Origin: Mycobacterium sp. 852013-51886_SCH5428379
Lineage (GTDB): Bacteria > Actinomycetota > Actinomycetes > Mycobacteriales > Mycobacteriaceae
Length of the DNA: 64,000 nt
Reading direction: 5' to 3'
NCBI RefSeq assembly: GCF_001665575.1
Contig: NZ_LZSU01000037.1
Coordinates: 49,059-113,058 of the forward strand
Both the position numbers and the translations under genes were made by a program. Position 1 is the first letter of the stretch. Each line of letters begins with the position of its first letter. The notes below the pieces were generated by a model, which worked only from the letters and a program-made list of their open reading frames with translations, was not told the origin of the DNA and made no database searches. Shown piece by piece: positions 44,082-53,186 of this stretch.

Positions 44082-44462
44082 TCAGGCCGCGCTCAACTCG
44101 ACCACGTCGTCGATTTTGGCGTACAGGGCGAGGATTCCGGACAGGCCGGTGATCTCGATCGGCCGCACGGTGGCCGGGCCGTCGGCGACGACCGCGAACA
44201 TGATGGTGTCGCCGGCTTCGGAGCGGGTGACGTCGAGGACGTGCAACCCGGCCGCGGCCAGGAAGCTGACGCCGGACAGGTCGAGCACCAGGATCTGCGG
44301 GCGCTCGGCGAGAGCCGATCGGATTGCGGCAAGGAACTTCGGCGCGGTCACCATGTCGACGGCGCCGGTGATCTCCAGGATCAACGCCTCGTCACGGCGG
44401 ATCTCGCGGATGGTGACGTCGGGGACGGGGATGAAATGTGGGTCGGAACGAAAATCGTTCAT
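44082..44462 (-). CDS. STAS domain protein, anti-sigma-factor antagonist-like
   Basis: This 126-residue single-domain protein of the SpoIIAA/RsbV fold has ILEITGAVDMVTAPKFLAAI, ILVLDLSGVSFLAAAGLHVL, and a C-terminal helix. In working antagonists the loop reads D-S-x-G with a phosphorylatable Ser; here it is AAAG, so that site is absent. It may bind a partner constitutively. ATG 44462 with GAGG upstream was preferred to the GTG at 44489. It is convergent with the formate dehydrogenase operon. Confidence 0.82.
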   Translation of the reverse strand: MNDFRSDPHFIPVPDVTIREIRRDEALILEITGAVDMVTAPKFLAAIRSALAERPQILVLDLSGVSFLAAAGLHVLDVTRSEAGDTIMFAVVADGPATVRPIEITGLSGILALYAKIDDVVELSAA

Positions 44463-44521
44463 TGTGGGCCTCAATGCCTCTACCGTCACGCGATCGACGG
44501 ATGAGATGCTAGCGAGGCTCT

Positions 44522-44532
44522 GGTTTTAAACC
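44522..44532. repeat. Palindrome GGTTTTAAACC between STAS and ANTAR genes
   Basis: An 11-base palindrome lies in the 135-base gap that should hold the STAS gene promoter. No convincing -10/-35 pair was found beside it. It could be an operator; this is only a pattern observation. Confidence 0.25.
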
Positions 44533-44597
44533 CCTACTCTGATAGACCCAGCCTAATCCTGTTGGGCGCGCTTGGCTATAGCGCAGGTGAGTCGGTC

Positions 44598-45353
44598 TCA
44601 GTCGCGGTTGCGCAGCGATTCGAGCAGTTGCTCGGCGACGGTGTGGAGTTTGACGTTCGACTCCTGCGACCTCCTGACCAACCGGTCGAACGCCTCGTCG
44701 GGGGAACAGCCGTGCACGGCCTGCAACGCCCCTTTGGCCTGGTCGATCACCGCGCGCGAGGTCAGTGCGCGCTGCAGATTTTCGGTGGTGTCGCGGCTCT
44801 GCTGCCAGCGTCGGGCGTTGGCGATGGCCGCACCGGCGGTGACGGTGTAGAGCCGCATGAGTTCCTCGTCGAACGGGTCGAAAGCGCCCGCGGTGAAGCT
44901 GTAGACGTTGAGCGAACCGAACAGCTCGGCGTCCGATCCGGGCGGGCCCACCAGCAGCGGCACCGACAGCGTCGCCGAGACGGCCTCGCTCCGGGCCGCG
45001 GCGACGAAGCGCGGCCACCGGCGCTCCTGCTCGGACGAGATCTCCTCCAGCGCCACCCGTACCGGTTGGCGGCTGGTGGCGCACTCCAGGCACGGACCGG
45101 CCCCGTCGTCGTTCTGCGCGGTGTCCAGGTCGTGGGAGCGCTCGTCGGTCCACGCTGCGGTCCGCGCAGCGTGATCGTCGATGACGGTCAGCGAGACGCC
45201 GTCCGCGTCGGGGATCGCCCGGGCCGCGGCCTGCGCCACCCGGTCCAGCACCGCGTCCAGGGGTTCCTCGGCGGCGAACACATCGTGCAGGGACATGATC
45301 GCCTGCGACGTCGTCGCCAGTCGGTCGAGCTCGCCGGGACGCTCGATGGTCAT
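44598..45353 (-). CDS. GAF-ANTAR transcription antitermination regulator
   Basis: This 251-residue protein has an N-terminal GAF sensor (about residues 20-175, with SLTVIDDHAARTAAWTD and GPCLECATSRQPVRV) and a C-terminal ANTAR RNA-binding domain (about 185-245, LQRALTSRAVIDQAKGALQAVHGCSPDEAFDRLVRRSQESNVKLHTVAEQLLES). ANTAR proteins bind paired hairpins and block termination. No recognisable target hairpins were seen nearby. The GAF ligand is unknown. Confidence 0.88.
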   Translation of the reverse strand: MTIERPGELDRLATTSQAIMSLHDVFAAEEPLDAVLDRVAQAAARAIPDADGVSLTVIDDHAARTAAWTDERSHDLDTAQNDDGAGPCLECATSRQPVRVALEEISSEQERRWPRFVAAARSEAVSATLSVPLLVGPPGSDAELFGSLNVYSFTAGAFDPFDEELMRLYTVTAGAAIANARRWQQSRDTTENLQRALTSRAVIDQAKGALQAVHGCSPDEAFDRLVRRSQESNVKLHTVAEQLLESLRNRD

Positions 45354-45438
45354 GGGTCGCCTCGCCTTCTCACCGACTCGTTATCGCCCAGTGATTCGTC
45401 GCAGCGAACGTCTCGGATGGGCCGGATTCTGGCACGCG

Positions 45439-46893
45439 TCATGCGGTGCCGACGCCGAATCCACTGCAGTAGTGCGCGAGCACCCGCAGGTGCGGCAGCA
45501 ACGCCGCCAGCTCGTCGGGCTCGCCCGCCGGATGCAACCGCAGGACGAATCGCCGCGGGCCGCCCGCTCCGACCGTCAACACCGGCCGACGGTCCGGCGC
45601 GGCGTCCCCCCAGGCGGCGCGTTCGACGCGCTCACCTGCGCCTGCGTCGGTGATCTCGGCGATCGACCAGGCGGCGACGTCCGGGCGGGCGGCCACCTGT
45701 TCGGCCAGGCAGGTCAGCGCCTGCACGGGCGAGGACGGGCGCATCCGATCGAGACAGGCGACCACCTGGGAGACCAGGTCCTGGGGCGCCGCCGCGACGG
45801 ACCCCAGCTCGGCGCCCTCGATGTGGGAGCGGCGATCCCGCGCCTGTTTGGCCTCGATCAGCGCCGCGTCGGCGACGGCGATCAGCTCGACACCGGTCTG
45901 GGTCCCGGTCTGTGAAGCCGCGACCCCCCACGTCATCGTCGCGCGGTGTGCCGCCCCCGCGTCCACCGCCGCGCAGACCCGCCGGATCACCTCCTGGGCG
46001 TCCTGCCGGTTCGCGTCGGCCAGAACGGCGCAGAACTCGTCGCCGCCGAGGCGCGCCACCACGGAGCCGGGATGGTCGCGCACCGCGGCGGTCAGGGCGT
46101 CGGCCACCACCCGCAGCAGCGCGTCACCGGCCGCATGCCCGTACCGGTCGTTGACGTTCTTGAAGTCGTCGAGATCGCACACCACCACGGCCCGGCGCCC
46201 GTCGTCGCCGTCCAACGTCTCCAGGTGCACGTCCAGGCCCCGGCGGTTGGCCAGCTGGGTCAGCGGATCCTCGTAGGAGTACCGCCACACCGTGCTGAAC
46301 AGTTCGGCGCGGCCGATCGCCACCGCCACGTGCGCGGCGATCGCCTGTATCAGCTGGACGTCGTCTGGGCCGAACCGGCGACCGTCGGTGCCCGACGCCC
46401 ACAACTCACCCCACATGGCGCCGTCGTGCATGATCGCGACGGCGACCTCGCTCTCCTTGCCCAGGCGGTGCAGCACGGTCAGGCTGCCGCCCAGCGGCGG
46501 TGGGGCGTCGATCGCGTTGATGTAGTGCGCGCCGTGCTGCAGCAACCGTTTGACGTGCGCTTCCTCGGCGAGGGCGTAGGTCTCGTCCTCCGGCCAGCGT
46601 TCCTCACCCGGTCCGAGGTCACCGACGTTGATCAGGGTGCGCAGGATGTCCTCGTCGCGTTCCCAGCGGCTGATCGACAGCGATGCGGCCCCGAGGGCCC
46701 GCAGCGACTGTTCGGCGATCACCTCGAGCGCCTCGTCGAAGAAGTCGGCCCGCATCACCGCGTGCGAGATGTTCAGCAGCGCCCGCAGCTGCGGCACGGT
46801 ACTGCCGTAGTGCTGCGCGACGACGTCGTCGGCGAGGTCGACCATGCGGGTACGGCCGCGCCGCCACCTGTCGCGCGCCGGCCGGTCTGTCAT
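45439..46893 (-). CDS. GAF-GGDEF diguanylate cyclase
   Basis: This 484-residue protein has an N-terminal GAF domain (about 35-200), a GGDEF domain with the intact signature RLGGDEF (283-287) and preceding DLDDFKNVNDRYGHAAGD, and a C-terminal region (about 360-484) resembling a second sensor. It should make cyclic di-GMP from GTP. No RxxD inhibitory site is seen five residues before GGDEF. ATG 46893 follows a GGAGCAG site. No EAL domain is present. Confidence 0.87.
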   Translation of the reverse strand: MTDRPARDRWRRGRTRMVDLADDVVAQHYGSTVPQLRALLNISHAVMRADFFDEALEVIAEQSLRALGAASLSISRWERDEDILRTLINVGDLGPGEERWPEDETYALAEEAHVKRLLQHGAHYINAIDAPPPLGGSLTVLHRLGKESEVAVAIMHDGAMWGELWASGTDGRRFGPDDVQLIQAIAAHVAVAIGRAELFSTVWRYSYEDPLTQLANRRGLDVHLETLDGDDGRRAVVVCDLDDFKNVNDRYGHAAGDALLRVVADALTAAVRDHPGSVVARLGGDEFCAVLADANRQDAQEVIRRVCAAVDAGAAHRATMTWGVAASQTGTQTGVELIAVADAALIEAKQARDRRSHIEGAELGSVAAAPQDLVSQVVACLDRMRPSSPVQALTCLAEQVAARPDVAAWSIAEITDAGAGERVERAAWGDAAPDRRPVLTVGAGGPRRFVLRLHPAGEPDELAALLPHLRVLAHYCSGFGVGTA

Positions 46894-46971
46894 CACTGCT
46901 GCTCCCCCACGAAGCGGCGCCGACCCCGGCGCCGTGCAGCACATTACCGGGGTGCGGCAGGATCGACGTCG

Positions 46972-47688
46972 ATGTCTGACGACGTGCGGTCCGACGACCG
47001 CCCGGCGCCTGCCGATCGGCGGCGCCACCTGGTGCGGCTCGCACTGTTCATGGCGTTCCTGGCCGGGCTGTTCTACCTGTTCACCGTCACGCGGGCGGTC
47101 GACGTCGAGCAGGTGCGCGCTGCCGTCGCGGCGACCGGCCCGGCCGCGCCGCTGACCTACGTGGTGGTCTCCGCGCTGCTCGGCGCGCTGTTCGTGCCGG
47201 GGCCGATCCTCGCGGCCGGCAGCGGGGTGCTGTTCGGACCACTGCTGGGCACCGCGGTCACCCTCGGGGCCACGGTCGGCACCGCGGCCGTGGCCTCCCT
47301 CGCCGGCCGCCGCGCGGGCCGGGACAGTGCGCGTGCGCTGCTCGGGCCGGACCGCTCCGACCGGCTCGACGCACTGATCGACCGGGGCGGTCTGTGGGCG
47401 GTCGTCGGGCAGCGGTTCGTGCCGGGGGTGTCCGACGCCCTGGCCTCCTACGGGTTCGGCGCGTTCGGGGTGCCGCTGTGGCAGATGGTGGTCGGCGCGC
47501 TGATCGGGTCGCTGCCGCGCGCGTTCGTCTACACCGCGCTGGGAGCGTCGGTCGGCGAACCGTCGTCACCGCTGCTGTTCACCGCGATCGCCGTGTGGTG
47601 CATCACCGCGGTGGTGGGGGTGTTCGCCGCGCGCAGCGGCTATCGGCGCTGGCGGGCGCACCGCCCGCCGCCCGAACCGTCGGTGTGA
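46972..47688 (+). CDS. VTT/SNARE-associated (TVP38/DedA-like) membrane protein
   Basis: This 238-residue protein has five or six membrane segments. The conserved core is FVPGPILAAGSGVLFGPLLGTAVTLGATVGTAAVASLAGRRAGRD followed by GQRFVPGVSDALASYGFGAFGVPLWQMV, the re-entrant helix pattern of the VTT domain. Members of this fold act as lipid scramblases or are needed for membrane homeostasis. It is divergent from the GGDEF gene. Confidence 0.82.
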   Translation: MSDDVRSDDRPAPADRRRHLVRLALFMAFLAGLFYLFTVTRAVDVEQVRAAVAATGPAAPLTYVVVSALLGALFVPGPILAAGSGVLFGPLLGTAVTLGATVGTAAVASLAGRRAGRDSARALLGPDRSDRLDALIDRGGLWAVVGQRFVPGVSDALASYGFGAFGVPLWQMVVGALIGSLPRAFVYTALGASVGEPSSPLLFTAIAVWCITAVVGVFAARSGYRRWRAHRPPPEPSV

Positions 47689-47826
47689 ACTCACTCTCAA
47701 TCCCGGTCACCGGCCGGCGGGCGGTTTGGCCGCGCCGCCACTCGGGGAAGGCTCTGTCGGGTCGCCGAGGACGTCACCGATGACGCCGCGATCCGTCCGC
47801 CCCCGATTCAAGGAGCAGACAGCTTC

Positions 47827-49020
47827 ATGCCTGAAACCCTCCAGCTCGAATCCGCCACCCATTTCGCCGTCACCGCCGCCTGGGTGGCGGGTGCCGTCGC
47901 CGTCGCGTACGGGGTGGGTCTGTTGATCACCTGGCTGGTGCAGCGGCTGGGCCGCCGGTCCGCGGTGGTGTGCGACATCGCCCAACTCAGCCGCAGCCCG
48001 GTGCGCGCGACCCTGATGGTGATCGCCGCGACGGCCGCGCTACGCCGCACCTCCGACGCGCAGGCGAGCTGGCGGGGATGGCTGGACCACACCCTGGTGA
48101 TCGCGCTGATCGCGACCATCACCTGGCTGATCGCCACTTTCGTGCTGGTGGCCGAACGTCAGGTGATCAAGCGGTTCGCCGGCGGCGACACCGGGCTGAC
48201 CGACGCCGACCGGCACCGCCGCAAGATCCGCACCCAGGTCACCACCCTGCGCCGGTTGGCGATCGCGGTGGTCGTGGTGCTCGGCGGGGCGGCCGCGCTG
48301 ATGACGTTCCCGTCGTTCAGCGACATCGGCAAGACGCTGTTCGCCTCGGCCGGTGTGCTGTCGGTGGTGGCCGGCCTGGCCGCGCAGACCTCGCTGGGTT
48401 CGGTGTTCGCCGGCATCCAGATCGCGTTCTCCGACGCGATCCGGGTCGGCGACGTCGTGGTGCTCGAGGAGGAGTGGGGCCGCATCGAGGAGATCACCCT
48501 GACCTACGTCGTCGTCCACCTGTGGGACGAGCGCCGCCTGGTGCTGCCCTGCACGTACTTCACCACCACGCCGTTCCAGAACTGGACCCGCAACGCCACC
48601 GAGCTGCTCGGTACCGCCGAACTCGACGTGGACTTCACCGTGCCGTTCGACGACATGCGCACCGAGCTGGACCGGCTGCTGAAGAACAACCCGCTGTGGG
48701 ACCGACGCGTCGGGGTGCTCCAGGTGACCGACGCTGTCGACGGATACGTCCGGGTCCGGATGCTGGTCAGCGCCTCCAACGCCGGCGCGCTGTTCGACCT
48801 GCGCTGCGACGTCCGCGAGGGCATGGTCGAGTGGCTGCAGCGCACCAATCCCGGCGCCCTGCCGCGCCGCCGCATCGACCACCAGACCGATGCGATCCCG
48901 CAGCTGCAGACCGCGGGTGCACCGCGGCGCGGGTCGAAGGCGGATTCGGGGCTGTTCACCGGCAATCCCGACGCCGAGCGGCGCGGATCCGCGCTGACGG
49001 CCACCGACCGGGCACCATGA
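47827..49020 (+). CDS. Mechanosensitive ion channel, MscS family
   Basis: This 397-residue protein has four N-terminal membrane helices; the pore-lining TM3 equivalent is FASAGVLSVVAGLAAQTSLGSVFAGIQIAFSDAIRVGD. The MscS beta domain follows (VVLEEEWGRIEEITLTYVVVHLWDERRLVLPCTYFTTTPFQNWTR). It should release solutes under hypo-osmotic stress. AAGGAG precedes the ATG. The 138-base gap upstream contains only a weak SigF-like match, and I see nothing else in it. It begins a three-gene run. Confidence 0.9.
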   Translation: MPETLQLESATHFAVTAAWVAGAVAVAYGVGLLITWLVQRLGRRSAVVCDIAQLSRSPVRATLMVIAATAALRRTSDAQASWRGWLDHTLVIALIATITWLIATFVLVAERQVIKRFAGGDTGLTDADRHRRKIRTQVTTLRRLAIAVVVVLGGAAALMTFPSFSDIGKTLFASAGVLSVVAGLAAQTSLGSVFAGIQIAFSDAIRVGDVVVLEEEWGRIEEITLTYVVVHLWDERRLVLPCTYFTTTPFQNWTRNATELLGTAELDVDFTVPFDDMRTELDRLLKNNPLWDRRVGVLQVTDAVDGYVRVRMLVSASNAGALFDLRCDVREGMVEWLQRTNPGALPRRRIDHQTDAIPQLQTAGAPRRGSKADSGLFTGNPDAERRGSALTATDRAP

Positions 49021-49027
49021 CCGGAGG

Positions 49028-49942
49028 ATGAGACTCCCGCTTCTACGCCGACCGAGGTCCGTGCCCGTCGCCGGCCCGACCGGTCACACCAGATCTCCGG
49101 CCAGGTCCCCGGCCGCCCGTGCCGAGCTGACCCTGGCGACGTTCAACATCTGGTTCAACGACCACCACGCGCCCGAGCGGTACCGGGCGATCGCCGACCT
49201 GCTGGCCGCCCGGTCGCCGGACGTCGTCGTGCTACAGGAGGTCACCCCGGCCGCGTGGGACGTGTTCACCGGCCAGGACTGGATCCGCGAGCACTATCAC
49301 CGGGCCGCGGTCGTCGGTGGCGACGCCGGCAACTACGGAATGGCCCTGCTGTCCCGGCTGCCGCTGACCGACGTCACCTACCGACGGCTGCCGAGCCGCC
49401 TGTCGCGGGGTTTCCTGCGCGGCCGCTGTGCGGTCGGCAGTGCGGATCTCGTGATCGGCAACGTCCATCTGGACAGCGGTAAGCAACGCGCCCGGCTGCG
49501 GGCCCGCCAACTGCGCCGGATCGTCCGAGCGCTTCGTCGGACCGGTGACGCCGTGCTGCTCGGCGACTTCAACATGCGGGACTCCGAGAACCACCGGATC
49601 GCGGCGGCGTACCGCGACGTGTGGCCGGCGCTGCGTCCCGGCGACCCAGGTTACACCGAGGACACCGACATCAACCTCATGCGCTGGGACAGCAAGCCCA
49701 AACACCGGCAGGTGCGCTTCGACCGGGTCCTGCTCAAGGGCGACCGGTGGACTGCGGCGGAGATCGATCTGCTGGGCACCGAGCCGATCTCGCCGGAGCT
49801 GCCGCGGATCTTCCCGTCCGATCACTTCGGGCTGTGGTGCCGGCTGGTCCGCACGGGCCCCCCAGCCGTACCCGTGCGTGGGCCTACACTGCTGGACCGG
49901 TGGAAGGGGGTGCGGTGGAGTCGATTCCGGTCATCGCGCTGA
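49028..49942 (+). CDS. Endonuclease/exonuclease/phosphatase family protein
   Basis: This 304-residue EEP-fold enzyme has the complete catalytic set: LATFNIWFN, DVVVLQEVT (metal-binding Glu), IGNVHLDSG, VLLGDFNMRDSEN, and the terminal PSDHFGLW with the catalytic Asp-His. The pattern is close to tyrosyl-DNA phosphodiesterase 2-like members, though lipid or nucleotide phosphodiesterase activity is equally possible. An arginine-rich, possibly unstructured N-terminus of 35 residues precedes the fold. It starts seven bases after mscS. Confidence 0.83.
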   Translation: MRLPLLRRPRSVPVAGPTGHTRSPARSPAARAELTLATFNIWFNDHHAPERYRAIADLLAARSPDVVVLQEVTPAAWDVFTGQDWIREHYHRAAVVGGDAGNYGMALLSRLPLTDVTYRRLPSRLSRGFLRGRCAVGSADLVIGNVHLDSGKQRARLRARQLRRIVRALRRTGDAVLLGDFNMRDSENHRIAAAYRDVWPALRPGDPGYTEDTDINLMRWDSKPKHRQVRFDRVLLKGDRWTAAEIDLLGTEPISPELPRIFPSDHFGLWCRLVRTGPPAVPVRGPTLLDRWKGVRWSRFRSSR

Positions 49943-50931
49943 CCGGTTACCTGGGTGCCGGGAAGACGAGCCTGCTCAACCATGTGCTGCGCGCACCCGA
50001 CGCCCGCATCGGCGTGGTCATCAACGACTTCGGTGAACTCAACGTCGACGCCGCCCTGGTCACCGGTCAGGTCGACGAGCCCGCGTCGATCGCCGGCGGC
50101 TGCATCTGCTGTCTGCCCGACGAAGGCGGGCTCAACGCCGCGCTGGAGAAGCTCGCCGACCCGCGGTTGGGGCTGGACGCGATCATCGTGGAGGCCAGCG
50201 GACTGGCCGAGCCGGTGGCGATCTCGCGGATCATCCGGTTCAGCGGCGCCGAACGGGTGCGCCCCGGCGGGGTGGTCGACGTCATCGACGCCGCACGGCA
50301 TTTCGAGACGGTGGACTCCGGCGGGGTGCCACCCGCCCGGTACGCCGCGGCGTCGCTGGTCGTGGTCAACAAACTCGACCAGCTGGCCGAGGACACCCGG
50401 GACACCGAACTCGCGCGGATCGAGGCGCGGATCCGCGAGTGCAATCCCGACGCCCACATCGTGGCGACCGTCGGGGGCCGGGTCGATCCGACGCTGCTCT
50501 ACGACGTCGCCGACGACGCCGACCCCGGGTCGGGTCAGCTGTCCCTGCGCGAACTGCTGATCGATGACGAGGCGCAGCACCACCATGTGCATGCGGTGTC
50601 GGTCAGCTCGACCAGCGAGGGATGTGTGGATCCGGAGGCGCTGCTCGACTTCGCGGAGGCTCCGCCGGCCGGCGTGTACCGGATCAAGGGGACGGTGGCG
50701 GTGCGCTACCGCGACCGGATGCGCCGCTACGTCCTGCACGTGGTGGGCCCGTCGGTGCACGTCACGGCGGCGCCGGCGGCGGCGCGCACCAACGGTCTCG
50801 TCGCCATCGGCACCGGCTTCGACACCGACGAGGTCCGGGCCCGGGTGGATGCCGCGATCCGGCCGCGCGAGGGGTCGGCCTCGACGGCCGGGATCCGACG
50901 GCTGCAGCGGTACCGCCGGCTGAGCGTCTAG
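49915..50931 (+). CDS. CobW/COG0523 G3E GTPase, putative metal chaperone
   Basis: This 338-residue protein has the Walker A GYLGAGKTS (11-19), the metal-binding CxCC motif GGCICC (Cys63, Cys65, Cys66), base motif NKLD (152-155), and a His-rich loop AQHHHVHAV. The C-terminal CobW_C domain runs to the end. COG0523 proteins insert or allocate metals, commonly zinc or cobalt. GTG 49915 with a GGAAGG site fits; it lies 28 bases inside the upstream gene, so translation is probably coupled. The metal is not determinable. Confidence 0.88.
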   Translation: MESIPVIALTGYLGAGKTSLLNHVLRAPDARIGVVINDFGELNVDAALVTGQVDEPASIAGGCICCLPDEGGLNAALEKLADPRLGLDAIIVEASGLAEPVAISRIIRFSGAERVRPGGVVDVIDAARHFETVDSGGVPPARYAAASLVVVNKLDQLAEDTRDTELARIEARIRECNPDAHIVATVGGRVDPTLLYDVADDADPGSGQLSLRELLIDDEAQHHHVHAVSVSSTSEGCVDPEALLDFAEAPPAGVYRIKGTVAVRYRDRMRRYVLHVVGPSVHVTAAPAAARTNGLVAIGTGFDTDEVRARVDAAIRPREGSASTAGIRRLQRYRRLSV

Positions 50932-51431
50932 CTCTCGCTGCCGCCGACCTCGGCGGGTAGGGGCGGTCCCAGCGGGACGGTCGAGGTGGGCGTCGAGGCG
51001 GGGGGCTTCGCGGTGCCCGCTGCGGCGGGGCCCTGGAACTCGAGCATCGCCTCTTCGCGGAGTACGGTGTCACCGGCGCTGACGGTGAGGTCGTCCGCCG
51101 AGACGGTGTAGGTGACGCCGTCGTTCTCGGCGGTGTACACGCCCTCCCCGGCAGACTCGGCGGGCAGGATCAGCTTTGCGCCGTCCCGCACCCGCACGCC
51201 GCGGTAGGTGTAGTCGCCGTCGGCCGACTTGCAGATCGCGATGCGCGACGACGCGGTGTAGCCGAAGGCGACGGCGGTCGCCGGGGAAGCGCACCGCGCT
51301 GTCGAGTCGACGTACCCCTGCGCATCGCTGGTAGGTGCAGCCGCCGAGGGGGCGGCGCCGGCGGCAAAGAGCGCAGCACACGCGACGGCGCCTGCGGACA
51401 GGCTGAGAAGGGCGATCCGGAAGCGGGGCAT
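50928..51431 (-). CDS. Secreted hypothetical protein
   Basis: This 167-residue protein has a signal peptide (FRIALLSLSAGAVACAALFAAGAAPSAAA) with cleavage after an Ala-rich AxA site. The mature domain has two cysteines (in ARCASP and AICKSA) that could form a disulfide, and a Pro/Thr-rich C-terminus. The pattern resembles small exported mycobacterial proteins of unknown function. ATG 51431 was chosen because it gives a better signal peptide than 51449. It ends four bases into the convergent CobW gene. Confidence 0.7.
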   Translation of the reverse strand: MPRFRIALLSLSAGAVACAALFAAGAAPSAAAPTSDAQGYVDSTARCASPATAVAFGYTASSRIAICKSADGDYTYRGVRVRDGAKLILPAESAGEGVYTAENDGVTYTVSADDLTVSAGDTVLREEAMLEFQGPAAAGTAKPPASTPTSTVPLGPPLPAEVGGSES

Positions 51432-51497
51432 CACACCCCACGACACCACGGCACGCTTCGCGCGCGCGAGGGCCGTGGCCGAGTCAGCGCCGAATCG

Positions 51498-52121
51498 TTA
51501 GCGTCCCGACACCCGCGGCAACGTCCGGTTGGCGGTCCGCACGGCGAGATAGATCAGGGTCGTGGTGACCACGAACAGCGGCCAACCCATGGCGATGCGG
51601 GCCACGGCCAGCGGCCCCTCCTGCCCGCTGTCATACAGGTGGTCCTGCACCAGGAACCGCGCCCAGGACACCGCCGCCATCACCAGCGTCACCCCGTCGA
51701 AGATCCGGCGCACCTGCCGGTTGCGGCGCCAGGAGCCGTCGCGGCCGGTCACTTTCGCCCACACCACCCCGACGAGCGGTCTGCGGACCACCACCGACGC
51801 GGTGAACGCCACGGCCAGCACGAGATACATCAGGATGCCGGGCAGGTAGAAGTCCTTGGCCTGGCCGGTGGCGAACGCCAGACCCGCGCACACGGCCACG
51901 CCGGCGAACCCGAACAGCGAGGGACGCAGGGGTTCACGCCGGCTCAGCTGCCAGATCAGCAGGACCGCCGCCACCACAACCGCCGCCGCCGTGGCCGGCC
52001 GGAGCCCCGCCGCGGCCGACGTCGCCGCGAACACCGCCACCGGCAGCGCTGTCTGCACCAGGCCGCGGAAACCGCCGGCACGGGCCAGCAGATCCTCGAT
52101 CGGGGTCCCCGCGTCGGTCAT
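51498..52121 (-). CDS. DUF3159 family membrane protein
   Basis: This 207-residue actinobacterial membrane protein has five or six helices. The start EDLLARAGGFRGLVQTALPVAVF and the internal LVGVVWAKVTGRDGSWRRNRQVRRIFDGVTLVMAAVSWARFLVQDHLY are characteristic of DUF3159. The arginine-rich cytosolic loop is conspicuous. No function is known. It is divergent from the polymerase gene (40 bases between starts). Confidence 0.82.
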   Translation of the reverse strand: MTDAGTPIEDLLARAGGFRGLVQTALPVAVFAATSAAAGLRPATAAAVVVAAVLLIWQLSRREPLRPSLFGFAGVAVCAGLAFATGQAKDFYLPGILMYLVLAVAFTASVVVRRPLVGVVWAKVTGRDGSWRRNRQVRRIFDGVTLVMAAVSWARFLVQDHLYDSGQEGPLAVARIAMGWPLFVVTTTLIYLAVRTANRTLPRVSGR

Positions 52122-52161
52122 GTCTGCCGAGCGTAGTGGGCACCCCGATTAGGGTGGGCCC

Positions 52162-53130
52162 ATGAGCGGCGGCGAGCAGCGCGCCGGGGTGGAGCTGACG
52201 AACCTCGACCAGGAGCTGGGCCCCGACTCCGGTGCCACCAAGCGCGATCTGGTCGACTACCTCGACGCCGTGGCCGACCGGATCGTGCCGGGCCTCGCGG
52301 GCCGCGCGCTCACCGTGCTGCGGGTATTGCGCGGCCGGGCGCCGTTCATGCAGAAGAACGCCTCGAAGTACACGCCGGACTGGATCAGGACGGTGTCCAT
52401 CTGGGCCGACGCCTCCCGGCGCGAAGTGCGGTATCCGGTGTGCGACGACCGGCGCACGCTGCTGTGGCTGGCCAACCAGCGCGCGGTCGAGTACCACCCG
52501 AGCCTGGGGCTGGCCGACCACATCTACCGCCCCACCCACCTGATCCTCGATCTCGATCCGCCCGAGGGCCGTGACTTCGCGGCCGTCGTCGCGGTGGCGC
52601 ATCTGGTGCGGCGGGCGCTGGACGATTGCGGGCTCGCCGGTGCGGTCAAGACCAGCGGCGCCAAGGGGCTGCACGTGTTCGTCCCCGTCGACGACAGCGC
52701 CGGAGCCGACGACGTGGCGGCGGCCACCCGGGCGCTCGCCGCCCGCACCGAGGCCCTGGACTCCGCGATCGCCACCACCGCGTTCGTCGTGGCCGACCGC
52801 GGCGGCAAGGTGTTCGTCGACTCGACCCGGGCCGGCGGCGCGACGGTGGTGGCCCCCTACAGCCCGCGGTTCCGCCCGGGCACCCCAGTCTCGTTCCCGG
52901 TGACGTGGGCGGAGCTCGACGCCGTACATCCGTCGGACTTCACGGTGCGCACGGCGGTCGACGTGCTCGGCGATCGCGACCCGTGGGCCGAGCAGATGCC
53001 CGCACCGCAGTCCCTGCCCGCCGACCTCGTCGCGCAGGGCCACACCATCCCCGTCGCCCGCGTCGCGGCGATGCACGAGGGCAAACGCCGCGCCCAGGCC
53101 CGCCGAGCCGACACGAACTCGGATTCGTAA
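52162..53130 (+). CDS. Stand-alone LigD-type DNA polymerase/primase (PolDom)
   Basis: This 322-residue archaeo-eukaryotic primase-fold polymerase is related to the polymerase domain of LigD. Catalytic Asp130 and Asp132 (LILDLDPP) coordinate the metals, SGAKGLHVF (165-173) binds nucleotide, and YSPRFRPGTPVSFPV closes the fold. There is no ligase or nuclease domain. Mycobacteria have such LigD-independent enzymes that fill gaps with ribonucleotides in repair. ATG 52162 is well placed. The neighbours do not suggest a repair operon. Confidence 0.9.
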   Translation: MSGGEQRAGVELTNLDQELGPDSGATKRDLVDYLDAVADRIVPGLAGRALTVLRVLRGRAPFMQKNASKYTPDWIRTVSIWADASRREVRYPVCDDRRTLLWLANQRAVEYHPSLGLADHIYRPTHLILDLDPPEGRDFAAVVAVAHLVRRALDDCGLAGAVKTSGAKGLHVFVPVDDSAGADDVAAATRALAARTEALDSAIATTAFVVADRGGKVFVDSTRAGGATVVAPYSPRFRPGTPVSFPVTWAELDAVHPSDFTVRTAVDVLGDRDPWAEQMPAPQSLPADLVAQGHTIPVARVAAMHEGKRRAQARRADTNSDS

Positions 53131-53186
53131 GACACCAATCACCCGATTCTGCGTCTGCTCGCGCCGGACGATGAAAAACTGAGCGA

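Noticed and set aside
47710..47760. SigF-type promoter before the mscS-like gene
   Set aside because: GGTTT is present but the -10 reads GGGGAA rather than GGGTAT; too weak to list.
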